A stretch of DNA of 64,000 nt from Hyposmocoma kahamanoa (taxonomy: Eukaryota; Arthropoda; Insecta; Lepidoptera; Cosmopterigidae). Shown here piece after piece: positions 34,216-45,466 of the stretch. The DNA is taken from positions 5,328,036-5,392,035 of the forward strand of contig NW_020653200.1 of the NCBI RefSeq assembly GCF_003589595.1, read 5' to 3'. Each line of letters begins with the position of its first letter. The stretch's first letter is position 1. The notes under the pieces were generated by a model. It made no database searches and was not told the origin of the DNA. It was given only the letters and a program-made list of their open reading frames with translations. Both the position numbers and the translations under genes were made by a program.

Positions 34216-37200
34216 ATCACGAATCGCGTCACAGCTCACACCACACGGATAATGAGACGCCGCAAGCGACAGAGGACACGCCGCTCTTGCGCAGGTTCCC
34301 TCCGCTGCCTCCTGGTGTTCACCACACAGCGACCCATTTCACTACGGCTGTCGTCAGCTTACTTCTGATCATACTTATATCTGGAGTCGTCATTGGCGTT
34401 TATTTACTCATAGTGCAGAATAATTCGGGTAAGTGTATGATTTCTTATTGACAGGTTTTGTTTCCGCCTACAGGTCCGCTTACCAATTCGCAGTCACTTT
34501 ATTAATGAAATATATTCTGATGAGAAATAATATGAATATATTATATTTTTGGAAATTTATACTTGTTTGAAGGTGCTTTAGATAATTTGTCAAAATCAAC
34601 ATGCAGCAAAAATTTTTTTAGGATCTTTATTTTTTCAAGAGGCTTTTGTTCCAATGAACACATTTCGAACAATCCGGAACGTAGTTTCAAAGCGATAACT
34701 AGATCGTGTCTCTTAATTTTGTGCTCAGCAAACTAGGGAGAGTAGGCTGGATAGCCTACACTCCCTCGATCTAATGCAATTAATTTGATTATTTTTATTT
34801 ACACATAATACTTAATTATACATTTATAAACGAGAATAATATAATAAAAACCGAATGAAACCAATCTGTATTTATTTTATAATATATTATTTTATATATT
34901 GATTGGTTTCATTCAGTTTAAAAAAAAATCAAATCATGTTTTCTCAATTCCAAATTTTTTATCAAACATCTTCCATTATTACATTATTCTATTAACACTT
35001 ATGAAGATATATTGTCTAGCGTACAATAAAACAACAAGCAGAAACAAAAACGGTGTAACCAGTCGGGGTTTAGTCCACAAGGACAAAATTCAATCAGTTT
35101 TTATAAAATATTTAAATTAGTGTAAAAAACTGATTAAATGAAAGATAATTAAAGATAATACCTGAATATTACAACAGCCTGTACACTCGTCTGCGAATAA
35201 CGCTACATAATGTGCAAATGACTTAGTCATTGATATTAAGAATGGGTCTAATATCCGAGTGGTCCTGGAATACTGCCTTGGTGCACTTCATATATCGAAT
35301 AACATTAGTCTTGGTGTTAAAATGGGATGTAAATTATTTTCCAGAAAATATCCTCCCGCCATTGACCTCGCCTCTGCAGTTTGTAAGCCGGTCGCAATGG
35401 GACACCTCAAAGCGGCCCTTCCTTGCCATGTCGCCCTCTAAAGCTCGTCACGTTATCGTCGTGCAGACTGACACCGAATCTTGTCACTCAACGCAGTCCT
35501 GCGCAGCTCTCTTGCAGACTTTACAAGTATTTATACATATCAATAATTTTAAGAGATAGATCTTACAGATAGTCAATTCTAGCCTTGTCCAGCTGCTATA
35601 TATACCAACTGTACTTCCTACTGTCGGGAAATGGCGGTACTGAAACCTTAGAAGACGATCTTTATTATTTATCGCCAACTGTACGATGATTCAAAAACAA
35701 TTGCGTGTCAGTGAAGTACATAAACACACTCATCTGTGGAAATTCACCAACTCGCATTGGGAGTTCATTTCAGGGAGACCCGTACGGGACATGGTTACGA
35801 CTTAAGTAAGGTTGATTAATTGTTGGCCATTGTCGCCACATCACAAATTGTGTCATTGCGAAGTTAATGCGTCATGTTTTATATGTACATAAAATTATTT
35901 ATCCTTAAGTTTTAGTTTTGCAGGGCACATTATTTTTTAATTTATTATTCAACTTTGTTTATTTACATACGTTTTACGTCCAATTATGTTTATATTTTTA
36001 CATCGAATGATGAGATTACAAAAGGTTACTGCCAAATTTTTGTATAATTTATAAAAAATTAAGACTAAGGCTGACATTATATTATGAATCGAACTTTTGA
36101 ATTCGACTAAGCAAAGATGGTGAGCTAAGCAAGTTCACAAAAACGTACTTTGCCGAAGTTTAAGCTAGAAATTCCAACGTAAACTTAAATTTAGTTTATT
36201 TTTTAGTAGCAGTAGAGTTCCTTGTGAAAGAGTTCGTCCAGGGAAGTGACTGCAACCTTACCTATTTCTGCCGCCAAGCAGTAATGTAAGCATTACTGTG
36301 GTTTTGAAGGGTAAGGGTGCACGAGTGAAATTACAGAATTTACAATGAAATTACATGGGGCTTGACAACTAATGCCTCAAAGTGACGGGCGCAGTGGCAA
36401 TGCCTTCAGATCTTTGCCATTTAAAGCTCTGAATGGTACTGCAACTCTTATGGACAGGCGTGTCGCTTTCGACCAGACACACGACTTGTTCGTCTCAAGG
36501 TCCATGTGCATGTTATTTCGCCAGCACTCTTACCCTACAAACCGAAACGCTGTAATGCCCACATTACTGCTAGGCGGCAAAATTAGGAAAGGTGGCAGTC
36601 ACTTCCCTGGACGAACTCTTTCACAAGGAACTCTACTGCTACTAAAAAATAAAATAAAATTGGGTTTACTCAGTAATTTCTTGCTTAGTCGAAGTCAAAG
36701 TTCGTTTTATAAAATAATGTCAGCCTTGGGGTCGTATTCTAGAACTCTACTCAATGCTCAAGTCAGGATTTGAGTATGGTTTAAAGCATTCGAAATCATA
36801 CTCAAGTCCCTGCCATTAGGGTCGTATTTCCAGTGCTTGAAATCATACTCAGATCCTGACTTGAGCATTGTGTAGAGTTCTGGAATACGACCCTTAGAGT
36901 GACATTAGACGTCAACTGAAAAAAAAAAATTATTTTAAAAATGTCATAACAAGCCGATCGTAAATCCTTTTATTTGTAGAATGAACTGAACAGTTGAACA
37001 TCGCGAAGGTTGTGAAACCGTGTCGTTAACAATGTAGGGATCAGTTTTCCGATCATGGTCACCGGAATTATATTACAGCAGTAACCTCGATCTTTATGTA
37101 TTGATAATAATTATCTTTATTTACTTGCAATTCTTGCGTTGTGAATGTGTATGCGGTTGTTCTAAATTCAAAATTTTGATTAAACGTCGCTCTTGCTAAC

Positions 37201-39243
37201 AAAAATTTTTTTTTTGTTATTTTTTGTGCCAAATCCTCTTCAGCCGGGAAGGGCTCTTAATGACGATACTGCATTATCGTCTATTACATCTTTATTACAA
37301 ACAACTGTTACATTGAGGCTTATTTATTAGGTACATTGATTTGTAGTTTTAAATTTAATGCACAGCTAATTACAGGTAAACACTTCATGCAAAAATTGAA
37401 AGGAAGCCTTTTAACATAACTGTATATTATTATTAAAAACCAAATAAGTACCTATTGTTTTAATATTTTTCAAAAATAAAGGAAAACATTTGGACGTACA
37501 CGGAAACCGTCTAAATATTTACTATTTAAGCCATTTCCACTCAGTCAGAAAAGATAAAGTTGAGGTCGCTAGGCGTTGCAAGTGTTAATAAAGTAAAAAC
37601 TTGTCTTTGTTTCTTGATTTTTTTTTAAATAAATGTCGTTCGTCGTTAATCTAGGCCTATCAATGGCACATTGTTTACTTGACAAAGAGTATGTTTCTTG
37701 TGAACCGTCTTGTTTATATTTTGATTTGCGAAATAAGTACATACGAACGACGATCCAACTGTTAACATTAGGTACGCTTATTCGCCGAATATTGTACATT
37801 ATGTCATATAATTAACAAGTACAAAATTTTTTTAAATGCCAAAATAATTTATAATTAATTACCTTATCATCATCAGCTTACACTGCCCTCGTAACGAAAA
37901 AAGGCACAACTATGCTTACTTTACACAGCAGTTGTACCTTTTTTCATTCCGAGGGCAGTACACGCATCCTCTGCTGGACATAAGCCTCCCCTAGAGCACG
38001 CCAACTTTCCCGGTCTTGTGGCGCCCGCATCCAGCCACTACCGGCCACCTTGCTCACCTTGGTCCGTCCATCTTGCCGCAAGGCGTCCCACACTACGTTG
38101 TCGCTATTCCAGAACAAGTCTGCTCCATCGGCGTTCAACCCTCCTGCAGACATACCCGGCCCACTGCCTGCACTGCACTTTACGTCGACACGTTAGGGAT
38201 TCTGTCCCATCAGAGAAACCCCAAGTATAACTCGCTCCATCACACGCAGAGCGACCTTGAATTTGTGGACGAGACCTGTTGTTAATGTCCACGTCTCGGA
38301 TGCGTAGGACATGACTTGTAGAACGCACTGGTTAAATGCCTTAGTTTTTAGGATTTGTGGGATATTTGTAAGTAATTAAGTATTGAACTTATCTTACCTT
38401 TTCCTTTTTTTTTTTCAGAGTAACAGCACGAAAAAAATACTTCCATACAATTTCGTCGTGTCATCGAATGGGGAGACATACGAAGCTTTAGGTTGGCGTC
38501 GGCGGACGTATCTATTCCCTGTGTACTCAGCCTCGTCGTTAGTCTTAGGTTTTATAGGTATGTAGCACTTTAAAACAGACGAACTACTTTGTTAGAACAA
38601 TTGTAAAGTACCTTTTAAATATGTATATGGTGCCGACCACGACTGTTGCTAATGCAGGCATTTACACATCAACGAATGCTGATTTCATCTATATTAAAAA
38701 ATCTTGAATAATGTACAGATCGTAATTGAATGTACATGGAAAAGCTTTTTTATTGATTTTGTGACGTTTATCATTGAACCTAATATAAAATAAACCAGTC
38801 TAGCTTAAACATACTGGAATTTTTTTCAAAGCCAAAAACCAAGCAAATATCCGCACTAAATTCCAGCATCGATGAATGCGGAGGCTAATACGGAAGCGAA
38901 TATTTTAATTAACGGGGATTCTCTGCGGATGCTGATATTCGCAACAACACCGGTGCCAGCCAACCAAAGAAAATTGGCCACCGTCAAAATAGAAAGTAAC
39001 AGAATACATTTAATTTAAGCATTGAGACAAAATCACTTCTAATTTTCAGGCAATTTCACTCGGATCCCACCAACAAAGGCCCAAATGGATGAAGTAAAGA
39101 ACCTTTGCGCGGTATCAGTTAGCCTGCAATATTTGGAACCATCATATACTATTATCGGTAAAAGAACTAAAGAGATACCCGAGCAACTCTTTGCAAGTTT
39201 TAAGGCAATACCACAATGGGACAATTCTTTGTCTGACTCGTAA
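34216..39243 (+). CDS. Membrane-anchored peptidoglycan recognition protein, amidase-dead (partial, 4 exons)
   Basis: The exons are 34216-34428, 35345-35526, 38419-38557 and 39050-39243. Every junction is GT/AG and phases fit (1, 0, 1), giving 241 visible residues. Exon A encodes a cytosolic-type segment with TPLLRRFPPLPPG, then a transmembrane helix (residues 41-66, e.g. AVVSLLLIILISGVVIGVYL). Exons B-D encode the PGRP fold: FVSRSQWD, HVIVVQTDTESC, YNFVVSSNGETYEALGW and LGFIGNF. Intact family members bind bacterial peptidoglycan and either cleave it or signal to IMD/Toll. Here the first zinc-ligand histidine (usual VIIHHT) is Gln in VIVVQT, and the late Cys of the TxCPG region is missing (TKEIPEQ). 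It should therefore bind or signal but not cleave. The disulphide pair CHSTQSC is kept. The start codon lies upstream, unidentified. It is probably PGRP-LC-like. Confidence 0.88.
36205..36646. repeat. Two family A copies head-to-head
   Basis: 36205-36500 is a reverse copy (GTAGCAGTAGAGTTCCTTGT to GACTTGTTCGTCTCAAGG). It runs directly into a forward partial copy, 36500-36646, ending CTACTGCTACTAAAA. Together they form a long inverted repeat inside the second PGRP intron. Confidence 0.8.
36729..36893. mobile_element. MITE family E (TIR GGGTCGTATTC)
   Basis: Inverted repeats of about 40 bp start GGGTCGTATTCTAGAACTCT and end with the near-complement. A second copy with the same termini is at 52463-52635. 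The interior (TTGAGTATGATTTCAAGC blocks) is itself partly self-complementary. Confidence 0.85.
37944..38360 (-). pseudogene. RTE-like LINE C-terminal fragment
   Basis: On the minus strand the frames encode ASYTWGFSDG, then QWAGYVCRRVERRWSRLVLE and, frameshifted, SGWMRAPQDRESWRALGEAY. This is the usual C-terminus of RTE-type LINE polyproteins (W-AGH-R, W..A.DR..WR.L.EAY). It lies in the 2.9-kb PGRP intron, antisense to the gene. An imperfect inverted repeat sits at about 37880-37962. Confidence 0.7.
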
Positions 39244-39580
39244 ATAATAGCAAATATTGTCAAGTTACTACTTTACTTTCACTTTTTCTTCGTGTTGACA
39301 AGAGGAAATTAGTTCTTTAGAATCCCGCTACATATCGACCGTAACTAAGTAGATGATGTGCCTTATGGCCTTAATGTGCCAAATAATGACTCAGTGGAAC
39401 TGCGTTGTGAGGGAGTATCTGCAAAATTAGTTCGTCTGGAAATCTAGCCTATCGTACGTAATGGACTTTGCCAATACTTGTACGACTAAAGCGCCTTTAA
39501 AAAAACATTCCCTGGTGTTATTTACCCAGTGTAATGTTATGGAAGACAAAACTAGTTGATGTTTATCGAGTTCTTAGGTT
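39244..39580. other. 3' flank of PGRP gene
   Basis: No canonical AATAAA is seen in this stretch, so the end of the transcript is not defined. No other gene is apparent. Confidence 0.5.
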
Positions 39581-39920
39581 TTCGCGATTGTTACACATAG
39601 AAAATGAAACTGTTTTTCGGGATTTAAATCGCGAATATTTGAGTGAACAAATATACGCGATTAAAATCCGGAAAAATAGTTTCATTTCCTATGTGTAACA
39701 ATCGCGAANNNNNNNNNNNNNNNNNNNNNNNNNNNNNNNNNNNNNNNNNNNNNNNNNNNNNNNNNNNNNNNNNNNNNNNNNNNNNNNNNNNNNNNNNNNN
39801 NNNNNNNNTTCGCGATTGTTACACATAGGAAATGAAACTATTTTTCCGGATTTTAATCGCGTATATTTGTTCACTCAAATATTCGCGATTTAAATCCCGA
39901 AAAACAGTTTCATTTTCTAT
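39581..39920. mobile_element. Foldback element mirrored around a 100-N gap
   Basis: 39581-39634 and 39656-39708 are arms (about 92% complementary) of a foldback element beginning TTCGCGATTGTTACACATAG. After 100 N (39709-39808) the reverse complement of 39597-39708 follows exactly at 39809-39920 (112 bp, no mismatch). The two reading frames through the gap are identical on opposite strands because of this. Confidence 0.9.
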
Positions 39921-40076
39921 ATTTGATGTATGTTACGGTTTCAAAGCTATGTGTATCTGATATACTTCTTAGTCATATAAATAAAACTTACGAATCATAG
40001 ATATTAAGTGCGTAAAACCAGTTGAAAATTAATTTTCGATCGCTGTTGATTTAGGCCAGTATAATTATAACTTTGC

Positions 40077-40472
40077 CACAAAAAACCGATCTCAAAAGTT
40101 TGTGGAATTACATCTATTTGCCAAGTTTTATTTGAATCGGTTAACGGAGAATGGATGAAATGCAGTAAACCGGATTGATTGCCTAATTTTCCACCCTTAA
40201 TCGTGCGCCTGATGGTAAACGACACGTCTGTTCATAACAGTTGCAGTGCCACTCAGAGCTTTAAATCGCAAAGATCTGAGGTTCACTGCCTCTGCGCCCA
40301 TCACCCTGAGACATTACGTGAAAAGTCTCCTGTGCCTGTAATTTCACCAGCACCTTTACCCTTCAAAACCGTAACGCAGTAATGCTCACATTACTGCTCA
40401 GCGGCAGAAATAGGTAAGGTGGCAGTACTTCCTTGGATGAACTTTTTCACAAGGAGCTCTACTGCTACTAAA
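40077..40472 (+). repeat. Partial family D copy joined to family A copy
   Basis: 40077-40200 is the start of family D (AAAAAACCGATCTCAAAAGT). It breaks at CCACCCTTA and continues directly as family A from TCGTGCGCCTGATGGT to CTACTGCTACTAAAT at 40472. Confidence 0.8.
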
Positions 40473-41017
40473 TGATTGTGGCTAATGGATTTGTGTCAAT
40501 TGTTTATATCATTATTTATTATTTGGTGAATTGATCTTTTTGGTTTGTAAAATGTAGATAAGACGTCAAGCTACAATTTGGCATTAATATCTCAATATTC
40601 CAATTTATGTGGGTTAACACATTATTGTTTATCCATTTACGCACACATGTGTTCATTTACGTACATTTACTAATTTACATTTGTAGAGTAATTGTGAAAA
40701 AACAAAAGTTATTTTATGTATTTTCTGTTACAATAATAAATTACTGTGATGCTTAGTTGTTTGTTGCTAAGAAATATTTTTGACGTAGTTAACGCCTACT
40801 ATTAGAACAGACAGTATGATTTTGAATGACAGAATGTTTATAATATTATTATCAATTCTATTTACATAAATTTACTACCACATACGAATAATACGGACGA
40901 GGACCAAAGAAAATATCAAAGATGCAAGTGCAAACCACCAATGAAATTGTAGTCTGACATTCAGGGCCCGAAATCTGCTAATTTTCTTGAAGCCACTGGT
41001 CATTGTTATTCCATCGC
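40473..41017. other. AT-rich sequence, no gene recognised
   Basis: Nothing was recognised besides poorly conserved short repeats. Confidence 0.5.
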
Positions 41018-41493
41018 ATCGAGTGTATAACCAGAAATAGAGACGAAATAAGGGCCATCCATCTATGGCAACTCGTCAGGCAAATGGGCATTATATCACT
41101 TTTAAATATCAACTCTTATTTGCTCTGAAATCACAAATTAGAAAGCTGAAATAGTACAGCGCCAACAACTGACCTGTGTAAACGTCTCCGTATATTCCAA
41201 AAATATTTTGTATTTATTGTAATAAAGATAATACCTCTCTAACAATAGGGGACTGTTCCTTTCGGTGGTGTGGGAAAAATAGCAATACATCTGATAACAA
41301 AACAAACGGAGTCACATTTCATCGGTAATTAATTATGTAATTTTTCAATTTTCCATTATAATAAAGCTCAAGTTAAACTGATCGAATTGGAGCTGGGCAA
41401 TCGGAGCGCAGTTATCCCCGTACTGATTTGGCAGAATAGTTCACAAACAAGTTAAATGACATTTCATCTCTATTTCTGGCTATATACTCGATG
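41018..41493. mobile_element. 476-bp non-coding TIR element
   Basis: Terminal inverted repeats of 33 bp with three mismatches start CATCGAGTGTATAACCAGAA and end with CTATATACTCGATG. The interior has no coding homology. Only one copy is in the window, so the true ends are inferred. Confidence 0.65.
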
Positions 41494-41989
41494 TTCCATC
41501 GAGACTCCACTGAAATTACATTGTAATTATGATAATATTTGTTATTCTTCAGAATCTAGTTACAATGGCAGTTGAGTTTGTCAAAAGTGTGTCAGTTTAT
41601 TGAATCACTAACGATCGACTAACACTGTCATGGAAATTACTATCCATATCTTGTTTGTTCACCAGTGTATACCAGTATTTGCTCTACAGTAAATCAATGC
41701 CAACTTGATAGTACGAAGCTATTGAAAGAAACGTCAAATAATAAATCAGATAATACTACACCATTGAAAAACAGAGTACCAAAATATTGCAATGGCAGTT
41801 GAATGGTACTCCCACTACCCTTTAACAGAATATCAAAAGTACTAAATCATGCCATTGATACTTTATCGATAGACTACTGAGATTATTTAAAATTATCGAA
41901 CTTGGGGCCCTGGTTCTTCTTTCGGTCTAACATCAAATGATGAAAGATCACTTCAGAAATTACACTGTTTTTAGAGCAATTTTAATTAC
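41494..41989. other. AT-rich sequence, no gene recognised
   Basis: No exon or repeat structure is recognised between the two TIR elements. Confidence 0.5.
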
Positions 41990-42332
41990 ACAGAGTGGCC
42001 CATTTATGGTGGTTCAAACATTTTTTTAGTTAAGAGTATTTATATGTATGTTGCATGCATGTGTTATAAAATATCTCCTAAATGTCTAAAATAACGGCGC
42101 AATCTAAGAATATATGCACGCTAGCACATGGTCACACTACTTTCATACCAAATTACAATTAATTTAGTGGAATAGTTTTCAAACTAGACTTAGTGACTTG
42201 TAGAAAATTTTCAAAGAAGTACATAAATCATAACTTCTAAATATTAATTTACGCGGAACAAATATATATTTTAAGTCGTTACAATGTCCTATCTAAAAAA
42301 AATTTTGGACCACTGTAAATAGGCCACCCTGT
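41990..42332. mobile_element. 343-bp MITE (TIR ACAGRGTGGCCYATTTA)
   Basis: Terminal inverted repeats of about 39 bp start ACAGAGTGGCCCATTTATGG and end with ATAGGCCACCCTGT. They are flanked by TA-containing sequence, consistent with a Tc1/mariner-type non-autonomous element. No coding capacity. Confidence 0.8.
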
Positions 42333-43229
42333 ATATAAATGGTTATTATATTATAAAACACCTACTGTTGACCATCCATTAGTTGCTTTTCTAGCAACAG
42401 TTGTATCGAATCGATATTTAAATATTTTTAACAACAATAATATTTTTTAAGGTAGTGGTTCACATGGCAGTTTGCGTAATACGTTTATAATTATGCGCCG
42501 TGTTTTCTTTAGCGCTTTATTTTTATAGAGCAAATATCTCTTTATACCATGGGTGTGCTACTATTATAGTAAATATGTAAGTATGTGCATCGAGTGGTAG
42601 AAATAACTTAATTTATAATATTACATAATAAAAGTAAAATAAGTACAATAGATATTATTGGCCGGTAAAAGTGTTAATATCCAATCATTAACGGATTTCT
42701 ATACTTGTCAAATACCCTATGATACTTACTACTAACACGTTGTTACTGTATTGTAAGAATTTAACTTTGGCAGAATCGCATTTGAATTGTGTGTTCTGGA
42801 ATTGCTGTAATCTCTATGTTATTATAAGTAGTTTCATTTTGGGAATAATCTACCTAGGAGCAGGTTACTAAGGTCCGTCGCTGTAGGAAATATTTTGTAA
42901 TATATACATTTAACTTCTATTCATATTTATGGATGTGCTCCGGCTTGAATTGACTTGTCCGTCACATAATACCCGCACTACTATGACAACTAAGCTCGTC
43001 GTGGTTGACATGGTTTTGACACAGTTTGTTTGAGAGAATAGAGAGTTAATTGAGAGGAGAGAGAGCATAAGCTTTCCCCTAAAAATGGCTTATGGTTTAA
43101 ACGAAAGTTTCGAATTGGTTCATTCATGATGCGGGGTAAACCCGACAACCAAGCCTTTTGTGGTCAGTAATTTGTGTTTTGGTTCGTGTATCATGATGTG
43201 CACGCGCACGCCGTTTGTTTTTAGCAAGT
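42333..43229. other. AT-rich sequence, no gene recognised
   Basis: No exon was recognised. A purine-rich GAGAGAATAGAGAGTTAATT stretch lies near 43030, just before the CpG-rich block. Confidence 0.5.
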
Positions 43230-43520
43230 TTTTATGAATCTCTTCGGCCTTATTCAAAGTGGCGGCGGGCGAGGTGCAGGCGCGGGTGCTTGTAAGTCAA
43301 ATGAACGTAGACGCTCTTTGAGTTCATAGAGGCCGCGCGCGCCGGCGGCGGCGCCAACCTCGCGGCGGTCGCATGCGCGGGTCGCTCGCACCGCGAGGCT
43401 TTATCTATTGGCTCGGTCCGCCCGTATCCTTCATAGTGCTTGGTCTAGCCTCTAGCATCTGTTTGCGATGTCGACGTATGGATCTATCTACCCGCTAGGA
43501 GCCGCTTCGGCACTGTGAAA
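43230..43520. promoter_or_regulatory. CpG-rich block, candidate orphan promoter
   Basis: About 290 bp rich in GCGC/CGGCG (GGCCGCGCGCGCCGGCGGCG near 43331) in an otherwise AT-rich region. No terminal repeats were found. A CpG-dense island like this in an insect genome often marks a promoter or 5' untranslated exon. No coding exon could be linked to it on either strand. Confidence 0.35.
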
Positions 43521-43772
43521 GGGAAGACGCCAAGACCCGCACCCCCGCACTTTAAAATATTTAAAGTACCATGTGAAATCAAATTATATAGAACTATGTT
43601 TTAGGTAAATTCACCCGTATTATTAATATCTCTGTGCCCTAGCGGGCAATGAATCTCGACGCGCTCGCTAGTTTGCAATTCCTCAACAGTAAAAGTAGTT
43701 TTTAGTTTACCTATGTACTGACTACTTCATACATTCTGTATACTTTTAGTGTACTTCGCAAGAAAATGTTAC

Positions 43773-44059
43773 GGTGGGTATCCATTAGGTTCGCGCACCA
43801 ACTATGTTCCGCACATCTGCAACGGCTCCATTAGTGGGTACGTTCGCATGCTACGTTCCACGCTCGGCGCATTAGCGTACACAAAGCGGAGCGCAGTGTT
43901 CGCGTCGCGGACGCGAGTTGAGCAAGACGTTTTAGTAGACTCGATGCACGAACCTAATGGAGCACTCGATTTTCTTGGATTGATGCGAGTAAAGTCTCTA
44001 TTTGAGCGGTTACAAATGTGCGAAACATAGTTGGCGCGCGAGGCTAATGGATACCCACC
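43773..44059. mobile_element. 287-bp GC-rich MITE (TIR GGTGGGTATCCATTAG)
   Basis: Terminal inverted repeats of about 55 bp start GGTGGGTATCCATTAGGTTC and end GGCTAATGGATACCCACC, continuing inwards through CCAACTATGTT. The 93-codon frame 43749-44030 is just this element. The transposon superfamily is not clear from the flanks. Confidence 0.85.
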
Positions 44060-45417
44060 TTTAGATTTTATCCGTTATTGGGTTTATGTATTTTTTCCAA
44101 TGATTCTATGAAGACCTTTTTCTTCTTATATACATTAAGTTCGTCATAATGCAGGTAGTTCATTTGAAATTTTATTGCATACTGCTGTGTGTATTTTTAT
44201 CTGCTTTTAGCTTATAATTTTTTGTCTGTTATTTTTCGAATATCAAGAATTTAGGGGAGGTGATTGACGGAATTTAGGAACCGACTTTTAGGTATGTTTA
44301 TGGGTACTTTAACGGCAGCCACTTTCGTATTTTACCTGTGAATTTATAGCTTTGCGATATTATTGCAATAGGATAGAATTTTAATTCTGTAAATGGCTCC
44401 TATTAAAGGACTCTTTCTAAGGAAATGTGATATTCTTTTAGGTGTTCATAATAATTTTATGTAGAACAAAAATGTATATTTGTATATAAAACAATAAAAT
44501 ACATTTCTTGAACTTTATTTTCTTAATTATAAAGACGGATATGCAACCATTTATACTTTACAAGTACTTAAAAGTAGGAAAACAAAGGTGCAGCTTATTT
44601 TCAAAGTGTGACTATTATAGTAAGTTTATTGTTTTTAAAATATTTATAGATACATTAACCAGTTCTGAAACATCCAAATCTGTTGCTTCTATCTTAATGC
44701 ATTCATTACCTGCACGGTTTCTCGAACTTTCGCCACCTCCAGCGCATATATGAGTTTGAATTATATAAATGCAAACTCATAATCGTTCATGAATATAAAA
44801 AATAAAACTATTATTGTCCAATGCCTAAGACGTAAATATGAATTAATTTTTAATATATATATAAATTATTTATATATTTTTAATATATAAATAATTTGAC
44901 ATCGATTTGTTTTCTATTGGACCAATTACCCTGGTACGTATTCCAGATTTTATTATTTACTTATTTGAATGTGATATATTTTTATATAAGTGTTATCTGG
45001 TTAACAAATGAAAGAATTTAGAAAAATTAACCTAACAAAATTTGGTTGGGTTGGTCTTGAATATCTATGTATGTTTTTAGATACACAAATAAAATGGACA
45101 CAATAAAAAAGATGACAGTGGAACGTCAACGCATACGAGTTCATATAAGGCTTCTACATTATATGAACTCATATACATAATATGCGTTGACGGCACTGGG
45201 CGAAGTTTTCGAAAAGTATGAACGTTACGTTCAAGCCACTGGGTGAAACTCGGGTGAATGCATACATGCGTTGCCGGCAATGGACGCTTTAAGTTCTTTT
45301 TTTAAAGCTAAAAAAATATTTGGATCGTAGTAACAAATCATTTTTATTTTAAAGATTAGCCTGGCATCAGTTTCTTACACTCTGTCATACTTGATGTATG
45401 ACCCGAGTTCATCCGTA
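44060..45417. other. No gene; imperfect inverted repeat at 45120-45196
   Basis: AT-rich, with a palindromic TA-rich tract at 44845-44900. An imperfect stem at 45120-45196 pairs CGTCAACGCATA with TATGCGTTGACG and GAGTTCATATAA with TTATATGAACTC. No exon was recognised. Confidence 0.55.
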
Positions 45418-45423
45418 TTTTAT
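45418..45423 (-). terminator. Polyadenylation signal of the CRAL-TRIO gene
   Basis: AATAAA on the minus strand, 44 nt after the stop codon at 45467. Confidence 0.7.
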
Positions 45424-45466
45424 TGTCATATTAGGCAAACATTTATCGCCCTTAAAATTGAGCCAA

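Noticed and set aside
39643..39874. Two identical 61-residue frames on opposite strands
   Set aside because: They exist only because the sequence is mirrored about a 100-N gap and are read through N.
43749..44030. 93-codon frame
   Set aside because: It coincides with a MITE and starts outside its left terminus; no homology.
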